Assembly (NCBI RefSeq): GCF_025165815.1
Contig: NZ_JAFFZE010000004.1
Location: forward strand, 558,001 to 622,000
Length of the DNA stretch: 64,000 bases
From: Actinophytocola gossypii
GTDB taxonomy: Bacteria > Actinomycetota > Actinomycetes > Mycobacteriales > Pseudonocardiaceae
Direction of reading: 5' to 3'
The position numbers and the translations under genes are program-made. The notes beneath the pieces are model-generated. The model ran no database searches and was not told where the DNA came from. It saw only the letters and a program-made list of their open reading frames with translations. Positions within the stretch are counted from its first letter, which is position 1; each line of letters begins with the position of its first letter. Below, piece after piece: positions 15,045 through 25,116 of the stretch.

Positions 15045-18000
15045 ATGCGCGAAGATGTTGCCATCATCGGTGTTGCCTGCCGATATCCTGGCGCCGCGCA
15101 TGCCCACGCGTTCTGGGACGACCTCGCGAACAAACGGTCCGGGATCAGAGAAGTCGGTCCGGACAACTGGAGTTCGGACACGTTCTATTCGCCGGACGGC
15201 GTTGAGTCCGGGCAGGTGAACACGAAATGGATCGGCGGCCTCAGTGACTCGCGCAACTTTGATCACGCGTTCTTCAACATCTCGCCACGTGAGGCGGTCG
15301 CGCTGGATCCGCAGCACAGGATCCTCCTCGAGGAGGCATGGCACTGCCTCGAGGATTCCGGCCTGCCGATCGACCTGCTCCGCCGGTCACGGACGTCGGT
15401 GAACATCGCCCTGTCGGTGCACGACTACCTGCTCAGGGCCACCGCCAACAACAAGCGGGTCGACGTGTTCGACCCGGTCGGCAACTACCACTGCATGTCG
15501 GCCAACCGTATTTCGTACTTCCTGGATCTGCGCGGCCCCAGTCGCGCGGTGGACACTGCCTGCTCGTCCTCACTGGTGGCGTTGAGCCACGGCCGACAGG
15601 ACCTGCTGCACGAGGACTGTGATTTCGCCGTCGTCGGCGGCGTGAACCTGATCTCCTCGCCATGGCGCTATCTGGCATTCACGCAGTCCCGCATGCTCAG
15701 CCCTGACGGCCGCTGCTTCACCTTCGATTCCCGGGCGAACGGATACGTGCCTGGTGAGGGCGCCGGCGTGGTACTGCTGACCAGGCTGTCGAACGCCGAG
15801 CAGCTCGGCTGTCACGTGTACGGCGTGCTCAAGGGCATCGCCACCAACCATAACGGGCACAATCGAACCGTCACCGCGCCCAGCGTTTCGGCACAGGTCG
15901 ATGTCATTTCCCGTGCGCTGGCCGACGCTCAGGTGGACCCGGCCCAGGTGAGCTATGTGGAGGCGCACGGGACCGGCACCAGCCTGGGTGATCCGATCGA
16001 GATCGAGGCCCTCGACATCGCCTACGCCCGGCGGGAACGGGCATCGGCGCTGACGGTCGGCTCGGTCAAGACCAACATCGGTCACGTCGAGGCGGGCGCG
16101 GGCATGGCCGGCCTGATCAAGGTCCTGCTCATGCTCCGGAACAGGACCATCGCACCCACCCTGAACGTCGAGCGGGTCAACCCGCTCATCGAGCACACCG
16201 CGGAGCGAATCGAGTTCCCCGGCGACGCCGCGCCGTGGTCGAGCGAGGGGCCGCGAACGGCGGGCATCAGCTCGTTCGGGTTCGGTGGCGTCAACTGCCA
16301 CGCCATCGTGTCGGAACACCAGCCGCGTGAGCGTCGGCCGGACCCGGTGCGAGGCGGAGTGTCCGACGGCGGTGTCCCGCCGGTGTTCACCCTCGCGGCG
16401 AAGACTCGTACCGCACTCGAGCGTTCGCTCGGTGAATGGTCCCACCACGTGCGTTCCGCGCGGCCGGAGACGTTGGCCGGCCTTTGCCGGGCCACGAACC
16501 AGCGAGATCTGACGCTGCCGTACCGGTTCGCCGCGCGCGCCGGCGATCTCGTCGTCGCGCTCACCCGCGTGGAAGGCGAGATCCGACACAGCCAAAGGTC
16601 CCCGGAACTCGCGATCCTCCTGACAGCCGACCCCGTGGAGTCGATCCGCGACCCGGGCGTCGCAGCGCACCGGTCGATCGTTCTCGCCGAAGCCGTCGCG
16701 GACCCGGCGAATCCAGCTCTTGACCCGTTCGCCACACGATTGGCCGTACTGCGTGCCTTGGCCGAACGCGCTGTGCACGGGGCCGAGTTGGTCGCACACT
16801 GCGGCGATGGTGCCGCCGCTGTCATGGTGCATTCCGGGATGATGTCCGTCGCCGACGCCGCCGAGGCACTGGCCGCCGACGGCCCTCTCGTCGTGACGGC
16901 GTCGCCAACCGTCGCGGTGCACATCGGTGCGCGGTCGTTCCTGCCCAACGAGATAACGGCGGAGTACTTGGCGGAACTCGCCAACAACTGTGCCCGATCG
17001 GTAGCCGTGGTCGCGGCATACGCGGCACACGCCGCCGGTCTTCTCGGGCACCAGCACACCTTCGTTCGGGAACTCGGCGCGTGGGCGAACCCGACGCGCG
17101 CCCACGGCCTCTTCCTGACCGAGGCTGTTCACGACTTCGCCGAGATCGCGGACTCGTTGAGACCCGAGCACCGCGCGATGACGGCCCTCGCGATCGACGC
17201 GGCCCACACGGAGATCGACCACGCCTGGGGTTTGACAGCTGCCGGATGGCGCGACCCGGCCACCCACGAACTGGCGAACCTCGTCCGCAGGAACATCGTG
17301 TCGCCCACGACGGCATTGCACATGCTCGCCGGGTCAGCCGATCTGGCAGCGGTCGCCGCGCAGGCGCGCGAACATCGCGATGTCCGCTCCTCGGTGCTGA
17401 CAGACGTGCCGCTGCTGCGGCGGCACACGGCCGAGCAGCACCGTGGTCTTCGCATTCCCGCCACACGGGCCGAGGCGGTGCGGGATCTCCCGCAGGATGT
17501 TCGAGCGGATTGCCTGGCCGTCGTCGGAGCATTCGGCAGCACGGATCCCAGGGTTCGCTCGGTGCGGATCGACCCATCGACAGCGGATGCGTTCGCCACC
17601 TGCCTGATCGAACTCTGGCTTACCGGCTGCGACATCGACTGGGCGGGCGCGCAAACCGGTGTCGAGCACATCCCAGGACTACCCGGTTACTCCTTCGATC
17701 CGCACGAGCACTGGCACGAGGACGAGGTGTTCAGATTCGACGGCCGTGAACCTGCCACGCCCTCCGTGCCGGAGGGACGGTCGGCGAATGCTCGACGTCA
17801 CGACGGGTACGAGGCGAGTGACCGGCCAGCGGAAGCGGCCCAGTCCGTCTCCGCGACCATGCCGGACGACGACCTGGCAGCGGAACTGCGACAGCTTCTG
17901 CGCCAGTTGGTGGCGCAGAGCACCAAGAACCAGCTCTCCACGGTAGGTACGGACACCGAGTTCGCGGATCTCGGCATCGATTCGCTGATCATCCACTCGC

Positions 18001-19541
18001 TCAACGGAGAACTGTGCCAACGCTTCGGCGAGGTCGCGGTCACCTTGTTCTTCGAGTGCCGCGACATCCGGTCGCTGGCCGACCACCTTCTCCGGGACTA
18101 CCGACCGGCCGTCGCCACCTACTTCGCCGAACACACGAGCACTCACCGCACTCCGGAAACGCCGGTGGCACAACACAGCCCGGACGGACCGCGATCGGGC
18201 GCGGCGCGGCACCCGATGCCGCCCGCCGCACAGCCGATCGCGATCATCGGGCTCGATGCCAGGTTCCCCGGCGCGGACTCCCTCGACGAGTTCTGGGCCG
18301 GTCTCCGCGACGGTGCCGACTGGATCACGGAGATTCCGCGCGACCGCTGGGACCACGACCGCTATTTCGATCCCCGCCGCGGCGTGCCGGGCAAGGTGTA
18401 CGCCAAGTGGGGCGGATTCCTCTCCGATGTCGACTGTTTCGACGCTGCCGCCTTCGGTATCGCACCGTCCGACGCTCAGTTCATGGATCCCCAGGAGCGG
18501 TTGTTCCTCGAGTCCGCGTACGCCTGCCTGGAGGTCGCGGGCTACTCGCGGGAGCGCCTGCGCGCCCAACACGACAACGAGGTCGGGGTCTTCGTCGGGG
18601 CCAGCTTCAACAACTACCAACTGATCCAGTACGAAGCCGACCTGGCGAGGCGCGGCAGCCCCGCGGGCGTTCTCAACTCGCAGACCTACGCGATCGCCAA
18701 CAGGGTGTCGTTCACCTACGATCTGCGTGGCCCCAGCCTCACCCTGGACACCGCGTGTTCGTCATCGCTGTCCGCCATTCACCTGGCCTGCGAGAGTCTG
18801 CGCCGAGGTGAGTCCGCGATGGCGCTCGCGGGCGGGGTGAACCTGTCGCTGCATCCGTCGAAGTACCAGATGATGGCGAGGTATCAGTTCCTGTCATCCG
18901 ACGGGCGGTGCCGGGCCTTCGGTGACGGTGGCGACGGCTATGTGCCCGCCGAGACGGTCGGTAGCTTTCTGCTCAAACCCCTGGCCACCGCCGAACGCGA
19001 CGGTGATCGAATCTATGGCGTCATCCGGGGCAGCGCACACACCCACGGCGGCCGGGCCAACGGGTTCACCGTCCCCAATCCGGCCGCCCAGGCTCTGACG
19101 ATCGAGCGGGCGCTGCACCGGGCGGCCGTCGATCCGGTCACGATCAGCTACATCGAAGCGCACGGGACCGGGACCAAACTGGGCGATCCGACCGAGATCG
19201 CCGGCATCACAAAGGCACTCGGCACGACGCACAAGCAGTACTGCGCCGTCGGCTCGGTGAAGTCGAACATCGGCCACGGCGAGGCGGCGGCCGGTGTGGC
19301 GCAGGTTGCCAAGGTGATTCTGCAGATGCAGCACCGCACACTGGTTCCGTCGCTGCTGCACGCCGACCGGACGAATCCGTCGATCGACTTCGCGAACTCA
19401 CCGGTGTACGTGCAACAAAGTCTCGAGGACTGGAACCCCGACCGCAGTGGGCTCGGCGACATCCCCTTGCGCGCCGGCATCACCTCGATCGGCGCGGGCG
19501 GCACCAACGTCCATCTCGTCATGGAGGAGTACGGCAGATGA
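15045..19541 (+). CDS. AT-less polyketide synthase, KS - vestigial linker - ACP - KS
   Basis: A 1498-residue protein. KS1 (about 1-430) has active-site Cys173 (DTACSSS), His308 (EAHGTGT) and His347 (KTNIGH). Residues 430-930 show no working domain but end with ELWLTGCDIDWAGAQ and a PGYSF motif, the post-AT linker of ordinary modules, so an AT has decayed or been lost. An ACP follows, with Ser980 in LGIDSL as the phosphopantetheine site. KS2 (about 1060-1498) has Cys1238, His1373 and His1411. The protein ends right after KS2, whose linker and ACP are on the next protein: a split module. The stop overlaps the next start (ATGA). Acyl groups must come from the discrete AT at 26782. Both KSs look condensation-competent. 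Confidence 0.92.
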   Translation: MREDVAIIGVACRYPGAAHAHAFWDDLANKRSGIREVGPDNWSSDTFYSPDGVESGQVNTKWIGGLSDSRNFDHAFFNISPREAVALDPQHRILLEEAWHCLEDSGLPIDLLRRSRTSVNIALSVHDYLLRATANNKRVDVFDPVGNYHCMSANRISYFLDLRGPSRAVDTACSSSLVALSHGRQDLLHEDCDFAVVGGVNLISSPWRYLAFTQSRMLSPDGRCFTFDSRANGYVPGEGAGVVLLTRLSNAEQLGCHVYGVLKGIATNHNGHNRTVTAPSVSAQVDVISRALADAQVDPAQVSYVEAHGTGTSLGDPIEIEALDIAYARRERASALTVGSVKTNIGHVEAGAGMAGLIKVLLMLRNRTIAPTLNVERVNPLIEHTAERIEFPGDAAPWSSEGPRTAGISSFGFGGVNCHAIVSEHQPRERRPDPVRGGVSDGGVPPVFTLAAKTRTALERSLGEWSHHVRSARPETLAGLCRATNQRDLTLPYRFAARAGDLVVALTRVEGEIRHSQRSPELAILLTADPVESIRDPGVAAHRSIVLAEAVADPANPALDPFATRLAVLRALAERAVHGAELVAHCGDGAAAVMVHSGMMSVADAAEALAADGPLVVTASPTVAVHIGARSFLPNEITAEYLAELANNCARSVAVVAAYAAHAAGLLGHQHTFVRELGAWANPTRAHGLFLTEAVHDFAEIADSLRPEHRAMTALAIDAAHTEIDHAWGLTAAGWRDPATHELANLVRRNIVSPTTALHMLAGSADLAAVAAQAREHRDVRSSVLTDVPLLRRHTAEQHRGLRIPATRAEAVRDLPQDVRADCLAVVGAFGSTDPRVRSVRIDPSTADAFATCLIELWLTGCDIDWAGAQTGVEHIPGLPGYSFDPHEHWHEDEVFRFDGREPATPSVPEGRSANARRHDGYEASDRPAEAAQSVSATMPDDDLAAELRQLLRQLVAQSTKNQLSTVGTDTEFADLGIDSLIIHSLNGELCQRFGEVAVTLFFECRDIRSLADHLLRDYRPAVATYFAEHTSTHRTPETPVAQHSPDGPRSGAARHPMPPAAQPIAIIGLDARFPGADSLDEFWAGLRDGADWITEIPRDRWDHDRYFDPRRGVPGKVYAKWGGFLSDVDCFDAAAFGIAPSDAQFMDPQERLFLESAYACLEVAGYSRERLRAQHDNEVGVFVGASFNNYQLIQYEADLARRGSPAGVLNSQTYAIANRVSFTYDLRGPSLTLDTACSSSLSAIHLACESLRRGESAMALAGGVNLSLHPSKYQMMARYQFLSSDGRCRAFGDGGDGYVPAETVGSFLLKPLATAERDGDRIYGVIRGSAHTHGGRANGFTVPNPAAQALTIERALHRAAVDPVTISYIEAHGTGTKLGDPTEIAGITKALGTTHKQYCAVGSVKSNIGHGEAAAGVAQVAKVILQMQHRTLVPSLLHADRTNPSIDFANSPVYVQQSLEDWNPDRSGLGDIPLRAGITSIGAGGTNVHLVMEEYGR

Positions 19542-20596
19542 GCACCGGTCATCCATCGAGTCCTGCCGCTCGCTTCGTCCTGACCATCTCGGCGGGCAGC
19601 GCTGAATCCCTCACTGCCTACGTGCGGGGGCTGTCCACCTTCCTCTCCGGCGATCCGCGGCCCGGGCGACACCCGTTCCCCCACACGGTGACCCTGCCAG
19701 GTGTGGCCGCGACGCTGTTGAACTTCCGGCGGTGCGCGCCGCACCGGCTGGCACTGAGCGCGGCCACCCTGGCTGAGGCGGCCGACAAGCTCATCTCCTT
19801 CACCGAGCACACGTCGAATCCGCACTCGACCGCACCACACGGCCTGTACGCGAACGTCATCCACCGGAGCACTTTCGACGAGGACGCCGTCGCGAGCCAG
19901 GACCGGGACTACCTGCTGGCGCTTGCCGCGAGCGGACGCCATGAGCAGCTCGCGAAGCTGTGGTCCGTCGGGTTCCCGGTCGACTGGCGGCACGTCTATC
20001 CCGAACTGGTCGCCGAACGTCCGGTCTATCTACCACCGGTGCCGTTGGACCGACGTCGATACTGGCCGCACGCACCCGAGGCCGCATCCGCGACAACCAC
20101 GAGAGCGGCCGCGCCGCCAGATGCCGACGATCGACGTCGCCCAGGGAACAAGTCCTCGCAACTCGTGGCCGAGCTGACGAACCTGCCGACCGCTCTTCGC
20201 GAGCGCCGGCTCTGCGACTATCTGCAGGATCGCATCGCCGTGCTGCTCGACTATCCGGACGGAGAGCGTCCGCACACCGACCGCGGGTTCTTCGACCTCG
20301 GCATGTCGTCCATCCACCTGGGGCAGGTGCGGCAGTCCATCATCGCCGACACCGCGTTCGAACCAAGCGACACGTCGGCGTTCGAGCATCCGACCATCGC
20401 CGAGTTCGCCGCCTATCTGGCGCGCGAGCTGGCGGCCCACAGCGAATCCGAGATCGCACCATCGGATTCCGTGGTGCACGGGCCCGACGCGACGGAGCCT
20501 GCTCAGGCTCTCCTGCCGCACACCCTCGGCGAGGACGACATCGACCGGCTTTCCGCCCACGACCTGGAACGCGCACTCATCGAGGTGGTTTCGTGA
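19538..20596 (+). CDS. PKS fragment: KS-AT linker, post-AT linker and ACP (second half of a split module)
   Basis: This 352-residue protein starts with the region that normally follows a KS (LTISAGSAESLTAYVRGLSTFL). It reaches a post-AT linker (LAKLWSVGFPVDWRHVYPE, then PLDRRRYWP) without any AT core, and ends with an ACP containing GFFDLGMSSIHL, where Ser257 is the expected phosphopantetheine site. It therefore completes the KS2 module that begins on the upstream protein, showing deletion of the AT between two preserved linkers. The overlap with both neighbours (ATGA, GTGA) supports stoichiometric co-translation. Confidence 0.85.
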   Translation: MSTGHPSSPAARFVLTISAGSAESLTAYVRGLSTFLSGDPRPGRHPFPHTVTLPGVAATLLNFRRCAPHRLALSAATLAEAADKLISFTEHTSNPHSTAPHGLYANVIHRSTFDEDAVASQDRDYLLALAASGRHEQLAKLWSVGFPVDWRHVYPELVAERPVYLPPVPLDRRRYWPHAPEAASATTTRAAAPPDADDRRRPGNKSSQLVAELTNLPTALRERRLCDYLQDRIAVLLDYPDGERPHTDRGFFDLGMSSIHLGQVRQSIIADTAFEPSDTSAFEHPTIAEFAAYLARELAAHSESEIAPSDSVVHGPDATEPAQALLPHTLGEDDIDRLSAHDLERALIEVVS

Positions 20597-23500
20597 CGGG
20601 ATACCTCGACACGGACCACGAGATTCGGACGCTCAAAGCGCTACTTCGCAAGTCGCTCAACACGATTCGCGAACTCAACCAGAGTGCCACGAATGCCGGA
20701 CCTGCCGAGCCGATCGCGGTCATCGGCATGGCTTGCGAGCTTCCCGGCGGGGCCACCACGCCAGAAAAGTACTGGTCCCTGCTCCGGTCCGGTCGCGAAT
20801 GTACGCGCAACGCGCCGGCCAGCGAATGGGTGGCGGATGTCTACGATCGCTACTTCAGCCAGAACCCACGAGCGGTCCGCAACACTCGCGCGAACTATCT
20901 CGACAGTGACGTCATGCTCTTCGACCCGCGCGCCTTCAACATCTCCCCGAAGGAAGCGCGGGACATGGACCCGACGCAGCGACTCGCGCTGAAGCTCACA
21001 GCTCAGGCACTGGAGCGCGCCGGGTATCAGCCGCGGCGCATCCACGGTCGCGTCGGAGTGTACTTCGGCCTCGTCGGCGGCGAATACGGTGCGCTCGCGC
21101 GACAGTCGGCCGAGCCGGGCACGTATGTCGCCACCGGCTCGCTCAACAGCGTGGTGGCCGGCCGGATCAGCCACACCTTCGATTTCGGTGGGCCCGCGGT
21201 GGCCGTCGACACGGCGTGCTCATCGTCGTTGGTCGCGCTGCACCTGGCCACCGAGAGCATCCGCGCAGGAGACTGCGACGTCGCCGTGGTCGGCGGGGTG
21301 AACCTGCTGCTGGACCCGTCGATCTTCACCGTGCTGTCGGGCTTCGGCGCGCTCTCCGCTGACGGTCGTTGTCGCCCGTTCGCCGCGGACGGTGCGGGGT
21401 ACGGCCGTGGCGAGGGCGGCGGGGTGGTCGTGCTGAAGCGTTGGAGTGACGCGGTGCGTGACCGCGACAACGTGCTGGCCTTGGTGCACGCCACGTCGGT
21501 CAACCACGACGGAACCTGCAGCGGACTGACCGTGCCGAACGGACGGGCGCAGCGTGCCCTGATCGAGCGGACTCTACAGCGGTCAGGTCTGCGAGCCACC
21601 GACGTCGACTACCTCGAGGCACACGGTACCGGTACTCGGCTGGGGGATCCCATCGAGTTGTCGGCGGCGAGTGCGGTCTACTGCCAGAACCGTTCCTCGG
21701 ATCGACCGCTCATCGTCGGCTCGGCGAAGGCGCAGATCGGGCACCTCGAGGCGGCGTCCGGCATCGCCTCGCTCATCAAGCTCGTTCTGGTGCTGCAGAA
21801 CCGTTGCGTGCCGGCACAAGTCGTCGCGGGTGAACCCAACCGCGACATCGACTTCGAGCGCATGTGCCTGCGACCGACCGCGGCCGAGGCACCGCTGACC
21901 TCCTCCCGGCCGGTCGGTGCGGTCAGCTCCTTCGGCTTCAGCGGCACGAACGGGCACGCGATCCTGTCAGCGGCTCCGCCGGCCGAGACAGTGCGGGCCG
22001 GGCGCAGGCTGAAAGCTCAGCCGGTGCTGCTGTCGGCTCGCTCGGCCACCGCGCTGACGGACCAGTTGCGCCGTCTGGCCGATCATCTGACCGAGGTCGA
22101 ATCCGACCTTGAGGACGTCGGATTCACGCTGGCGGTCGGCCGGGACCACGGACCGTTTCGCACCAGCCTGTTGGCCGAAACCCGCGAACAAGCAGTGCGA
22201 ACCCTTGAGGCCAGGCTCGCCACACCACACCTCGTCACCTCATCGCGCCTGTTCCGCGCCGGTGCGGCCAAACTCGGGTTCGTTCTCGGGGCGGCGGATC
22301 GCGGATGGCAGGCCCGGCGGTGGTACGGGCTGTTCTCCGCATTCCGTGACGGGTTCGACCGAGTCGACGCGGCCTGGTCCGAACTGGGTGGATCGCCGTT
22401 GACCCGCTGGATCGAATCGGACACCCATCCGTCCAGCGCGGTGGAGTCCGCCGCCCTGCAACTCGGACTGCTGTGCGGCACGGTGCGGCTGTGGCGGGCG
22501 TTCGCCATCCAGCCGGCGATCTGGATGGCCGAAGGCATCGGATGCTTCGCGGTCGCCGTCGAGACCACCGCTCGCACCGCACATGACGCCCTCGCTGAGC
22601 TGAGCCAACTGGTCCAGGGTGAACAGGTACGTCCTGACGGCAGCATCGACCTCTCCGGACTACCGGCTCCCACGATCGGTCGCGCCTCCACCCACGGCCG
22701 TCACCTCGATGCCGCCGTGATCTGCCCACGTGACGGAGACTTCGTCGGTCCTCACCACCTGGCTGACCCCGCCTACTGGGCCGCGGCCGCCACCGTGCGC
22801 GCCGACATCGCGGCGGCCGGCCGTCTGTGCGTGGAACACGACGTGCGCATCGGCGTGTTGGTCGGTGAAGGCGGCACGACCGCTCGTGTCCGGCAGGTTC
22901 TCGAACCGGTTCTCACTCTTGTCGACACCGACGAGGATGTGGACGATCCGCGGCAGGCCCTCATCCAGTGCCTGTTGCGCCTGTACGAGTTGGGCTTCGA
23001 CATCGACTGGCGCCCGCTCTACGAGAACACGGCGGCGCGACGGACCACCGTGCCCACGAGTTCCCTGGACGAAGCGGTATACGCCTTCGTGTCCGCTGCC
23101 GAGCGGCCGGTCGACGTTTCCACCGCCGACCGCTCCGACGCACTGCAACCGGCGCCGCACCTCTCGCCCGGCGACAAACTCGAGGTGGATTTCGAGCTGG
23201 ACCCTGCCGAGCTGGCCCTCTCGGACACGCACCATGTCGTTCACATCGGTTACTTCGTCGAAATGCTGTTGCGCGGGGTGACCACAGTCGCACCGGGCCA
23301 CGAGTTCGAGGTGGCCGACATGCGTTTCAGCGCGGCCCTGGTCCTGCGCGACGCACCCGGCATCGTCCGGTTGGTGTTCGACGGGTTGGGTAGCTCCGGC
23401 GCGAGCTTCGCCTTCCACTCCCTGGCCGATGCCGCGACCAACCAATGGCAGCAGCACGTGCACGGAACACTGCGCGAGCGGCCACCAGTCGCGGAGTCGG

Positions 23501-25116
23501 TCCGTGCTCGCCCGCCGGGCGCGGAACACCTGTGCTCCGGAGACGAGTTCTATGCGCGCTTGGGAGAGCGTGGAATGCACCTCGGACCAAGCGTACGTGC
23601 TGTCGGAGACGTGTTCCGGACCAGTTCCGGTGTCCGGGCCACCGTCGCCGCGGAACACCGCGCTGCCCCGGCGCGGGCCTCCGCTCGGGTCGCCCCCGGA
23701 CTGCTGGACGCCTGCGCGCAGCTCTTCCACGCCGCGCTACCTCCTGGCGAGCCGTCGACGGCGGCGTTCATGGTGGAACGACTGCAGGGTCTGATCGTTC
23801 ATTCCGGGGCGCCCGCAGCGGTCGCCGAGCTACAGGTCGAGAATGTGCGGGTCGAACCCGACGGTGCGCTCGCGCACGGTCGGGTCTCCGTCCACGACGT
23901 GGATGGCCGGACGGTGCTGCGGTGCGCCACCGCCACCGTTCGTGTCCTCGATCGAGGGATCGAACAGGTGCTGGCTGCCGCAGGCCCGGTCGGTGACGCT
24001 TTGCGCCTCACCTCCGACGACCTGGCCGCCGCCGGCGCGGGAGATCGGACCGCTGTCGAAGGCATCGTGCGCCGCATGGTGGCAAGGTTGACCGACGCGC
24101 CGGAGGACGGCATCGGGCCAGGTGATTCGACGGCCGCGCTCGGCATCGACTCCCTGCAGGCCACTGCTCTGCACCGGGCACTGCGACCGATCGACCCGGA
24201 CGGACTGGTGCCGCTGGCCGACATCGTTGCCGGAAGCTCCATCTCCGATCTGGCCGCCCGGTTGCTCGGCAGGCGCAATGGTGTCGCGGTACGTGATGTT
24301 CCGGCGACGGCCACTTCCGTCGAACGCGCTGGCGGCTACCTGAAGCGGCGAGTGGCGGCCGCGCGGGTCCGTCTGTTGTGCGTTCCCTACGGTGGCGGCA
24401 GCACGCTGGTGTTCCAGCGTTGGCAGACGTTGCTCGGTCCGGACGTGGACGTGTGCCCGGTGGCGCTCCCAGGTCGCGGCGAGCGTCTCGGCGAACCGCT
24501 GGTACCCGACGTGTACGACGTCGTGGACTCCCTCGAACCGGAAGCCGCCGAGGCATGTGACGAACCCGTTGTCATCTACGGCCACAGCGCGGGCGCGCTG
24601 ATCGGTTACCTGCTGGCGCTGCGTCTCCGGCGCCGCGGCATCACCACCATCCGGCATCTCGTCGTCGGGGCCTTCAGCAGCCCAGGAGTCACGGAGAACC
24701 CCTTCTACCGCAAGAGTTTGCGTGCTCTCGCTGCCGTCGGGTATCCGGGCCTGCCGAGCACCGCCCAGATCCGGGCGCTCGACACGGACGCGCTACGCGA
24801 GCTGGCACGGTTGTTGTCGCTCCCGGCCCCGCCGGATGTGGACGCCGAGTTCCTGCGCCTCACGCTGCCGATTCTGGTCAACGACCTTCGCCTGGTAGGC
24901 AGCTACCGGCCCGCCGAGGCGGATGTGCTCGACATACCCGTCACCGCGGTGCACGGCGCACAGGACGACCGAGTGGCCGGTGACGAGATGCGCGACTGGC
25001 GTCACCGCACCTCCGCGGGCTTCGACTTCCACACCGTGGCGGGCGACCACCTGTTCCTCCACGGGGACCAGCGGGAACATGAACTGCTCGACATCATTCG
25101 TGAGGTGCTGAAGTGA
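20593..25116 (+). CDS. Polyketide synthase, KS - inactive AT - DH-like - ACP - thioesterase
   Basis: A 1507-residue protein with GTG start overlapping the upstream stop. An N-terminal helix (DHEIRTLKALLRKSLNTIREL) looks like a docking coiled coil. The KS (about 38-465) has Cys209, His344 and His384. An AT-like region (about 490-790) has AEGIGCFA where active ATs have GHSxGE, so Gly648 replaces the catalytic Ser. A hotdog/DH-like region (about 860-1130) has His881 or His884 near HHVVHIGYF and Asp1039 in GLLDAC. The ACP site is Ser1187 (LGIDSL). The C-terminal thioesterase (about 1290-1505) has Ser1332 in GHSAGA and a late GDHLFLHG histidine, resembling type II thioesterases. It terminates and releases the chain. 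In-frame starts upstream of 20593 would overlap the previous gene and are rejected. Confidence 0.92.
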   Translation: MTGYLDTDHEIRTLKALLRKSLNTIRELNQSATNAGPAEPIAVIGMACELPGGATTPEKYWSLLRSGRECTRNAPASEWVADVYDRYFSQNPRAVRNTRANYLDSDVMLFDPRAFNISPKEARDMDPTQRLALKLTAQALERAGYQPRRIHGRVGVYFGLVGGEYGALARQSAEPGTYVATGSLNSVVAGRISHTFDFGGPAVAVDTACSSSLVALHLATESIRAGDCDVAVVGGVNLLLDPSIFTVLSGFGALSADGRCRPFAADGAGYGRGEGGGVVVLKRWSDAVRDRDNVLALVHATSVNHDGTCSGLTVPNGRAQRALIERTLQRSGLRATDVDYLEAHGTGTRLGDPIELSAASAVYCQNRSSDRPLIVGSAKAQIGHLEAASGIASLIKLVLVLQNRCVPAQVVAGEPNRDIDFERMCLRPTAAEAPLTSSRPVGAVSSFGFSGTNGHAILSAAPPAETVRAGRRLKAQPVLLSARSATALTDQLRRLADHLTEVESDLEDVGFTLAVGRDHGPFRTSLLAETREQAVRTLEARLATPHLVTSSRLFRAGAAKLGFVLGAADRGWQARRWYGLFSAFRDGFDRVDAAWSELGGSPLTRWIESDTHPSSAVESAALQLGLLCGTVRLWRAFAIQPAIWMAEGIGCFAVAVETTARTAHDALAELSQLVQGEQVRPDGSIDLSGLPAPTIGRASTHGRHLDAAVICPRDGDFVGPHHLADPAYWAAAATVRADIAAAGRLCVEHDVRIGVLVGEGGTTARVRQVLEPVLTLVDTDEDVDDPRQALIQCLLRLYELGFDIDWRPLYENTAARRTTVPTSSLDEAVYAFVSAAERPVDVSTADRSDALQPAPHLSPGDKLEVDFELDPAELALSDTHHVVHIGYFVEMLLRGVTTVAPGHEFEVADMRFSAALVLRDAPGIVRLVFDGLGSSGASFAFHSLADAATNQWQQHVHGTLRERPPVAESVRARPPGAEHLCSGDEFYARLGERGMHLGPSVRAVGDVFRTSSGVRATVAAEHRAAPARASARVAPGLLDACAQLFHAALPPGEPSTAAFMVERLQGLIVHSGAPAAVAELQVENVRVEPDGALAHGRVSVHDVDGRTVLRCATATVRVLDRGIEQVLAAAGPVGDALRLTSDDLAAAGAGDRTAVEGIVRRMVARLTDAPEDGIGPGDSTAALGIDSLQATALHRALRPIDPDGLVPLADIVAGSSISDLAARLLGRRNGVAVRDVPATATSVERAGGYLKRRVAAARVRLLCVPYGGGSTLVFQRWQTLLGPDVDVCPVALPGRGERLGEPLVPDVYDVVDSLEPEAAEACDEPVVIYGHSAGALIGYLLALRLRRRGITTIRHLVVGAFSSPGVTENPFYRKSLRALAAVGYPGLPSTAQIRALDTDALRELARLLSLPAPPDVDAEFLRLTLPILVNDLRLVGSYRPAEADVLDIPVTAVHGAQDDRVAGDEMRDWRHRTSAGFDFHTVAGDHLFLHGDQREHELLDIIREVLK

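Noticed and set aside
15570-17321. Long minus-strand open frame of 583 codons
   Set aside because: Shadow of the PKS gene: Arg/Gly-rich, no family motif and no ribosome binding site.
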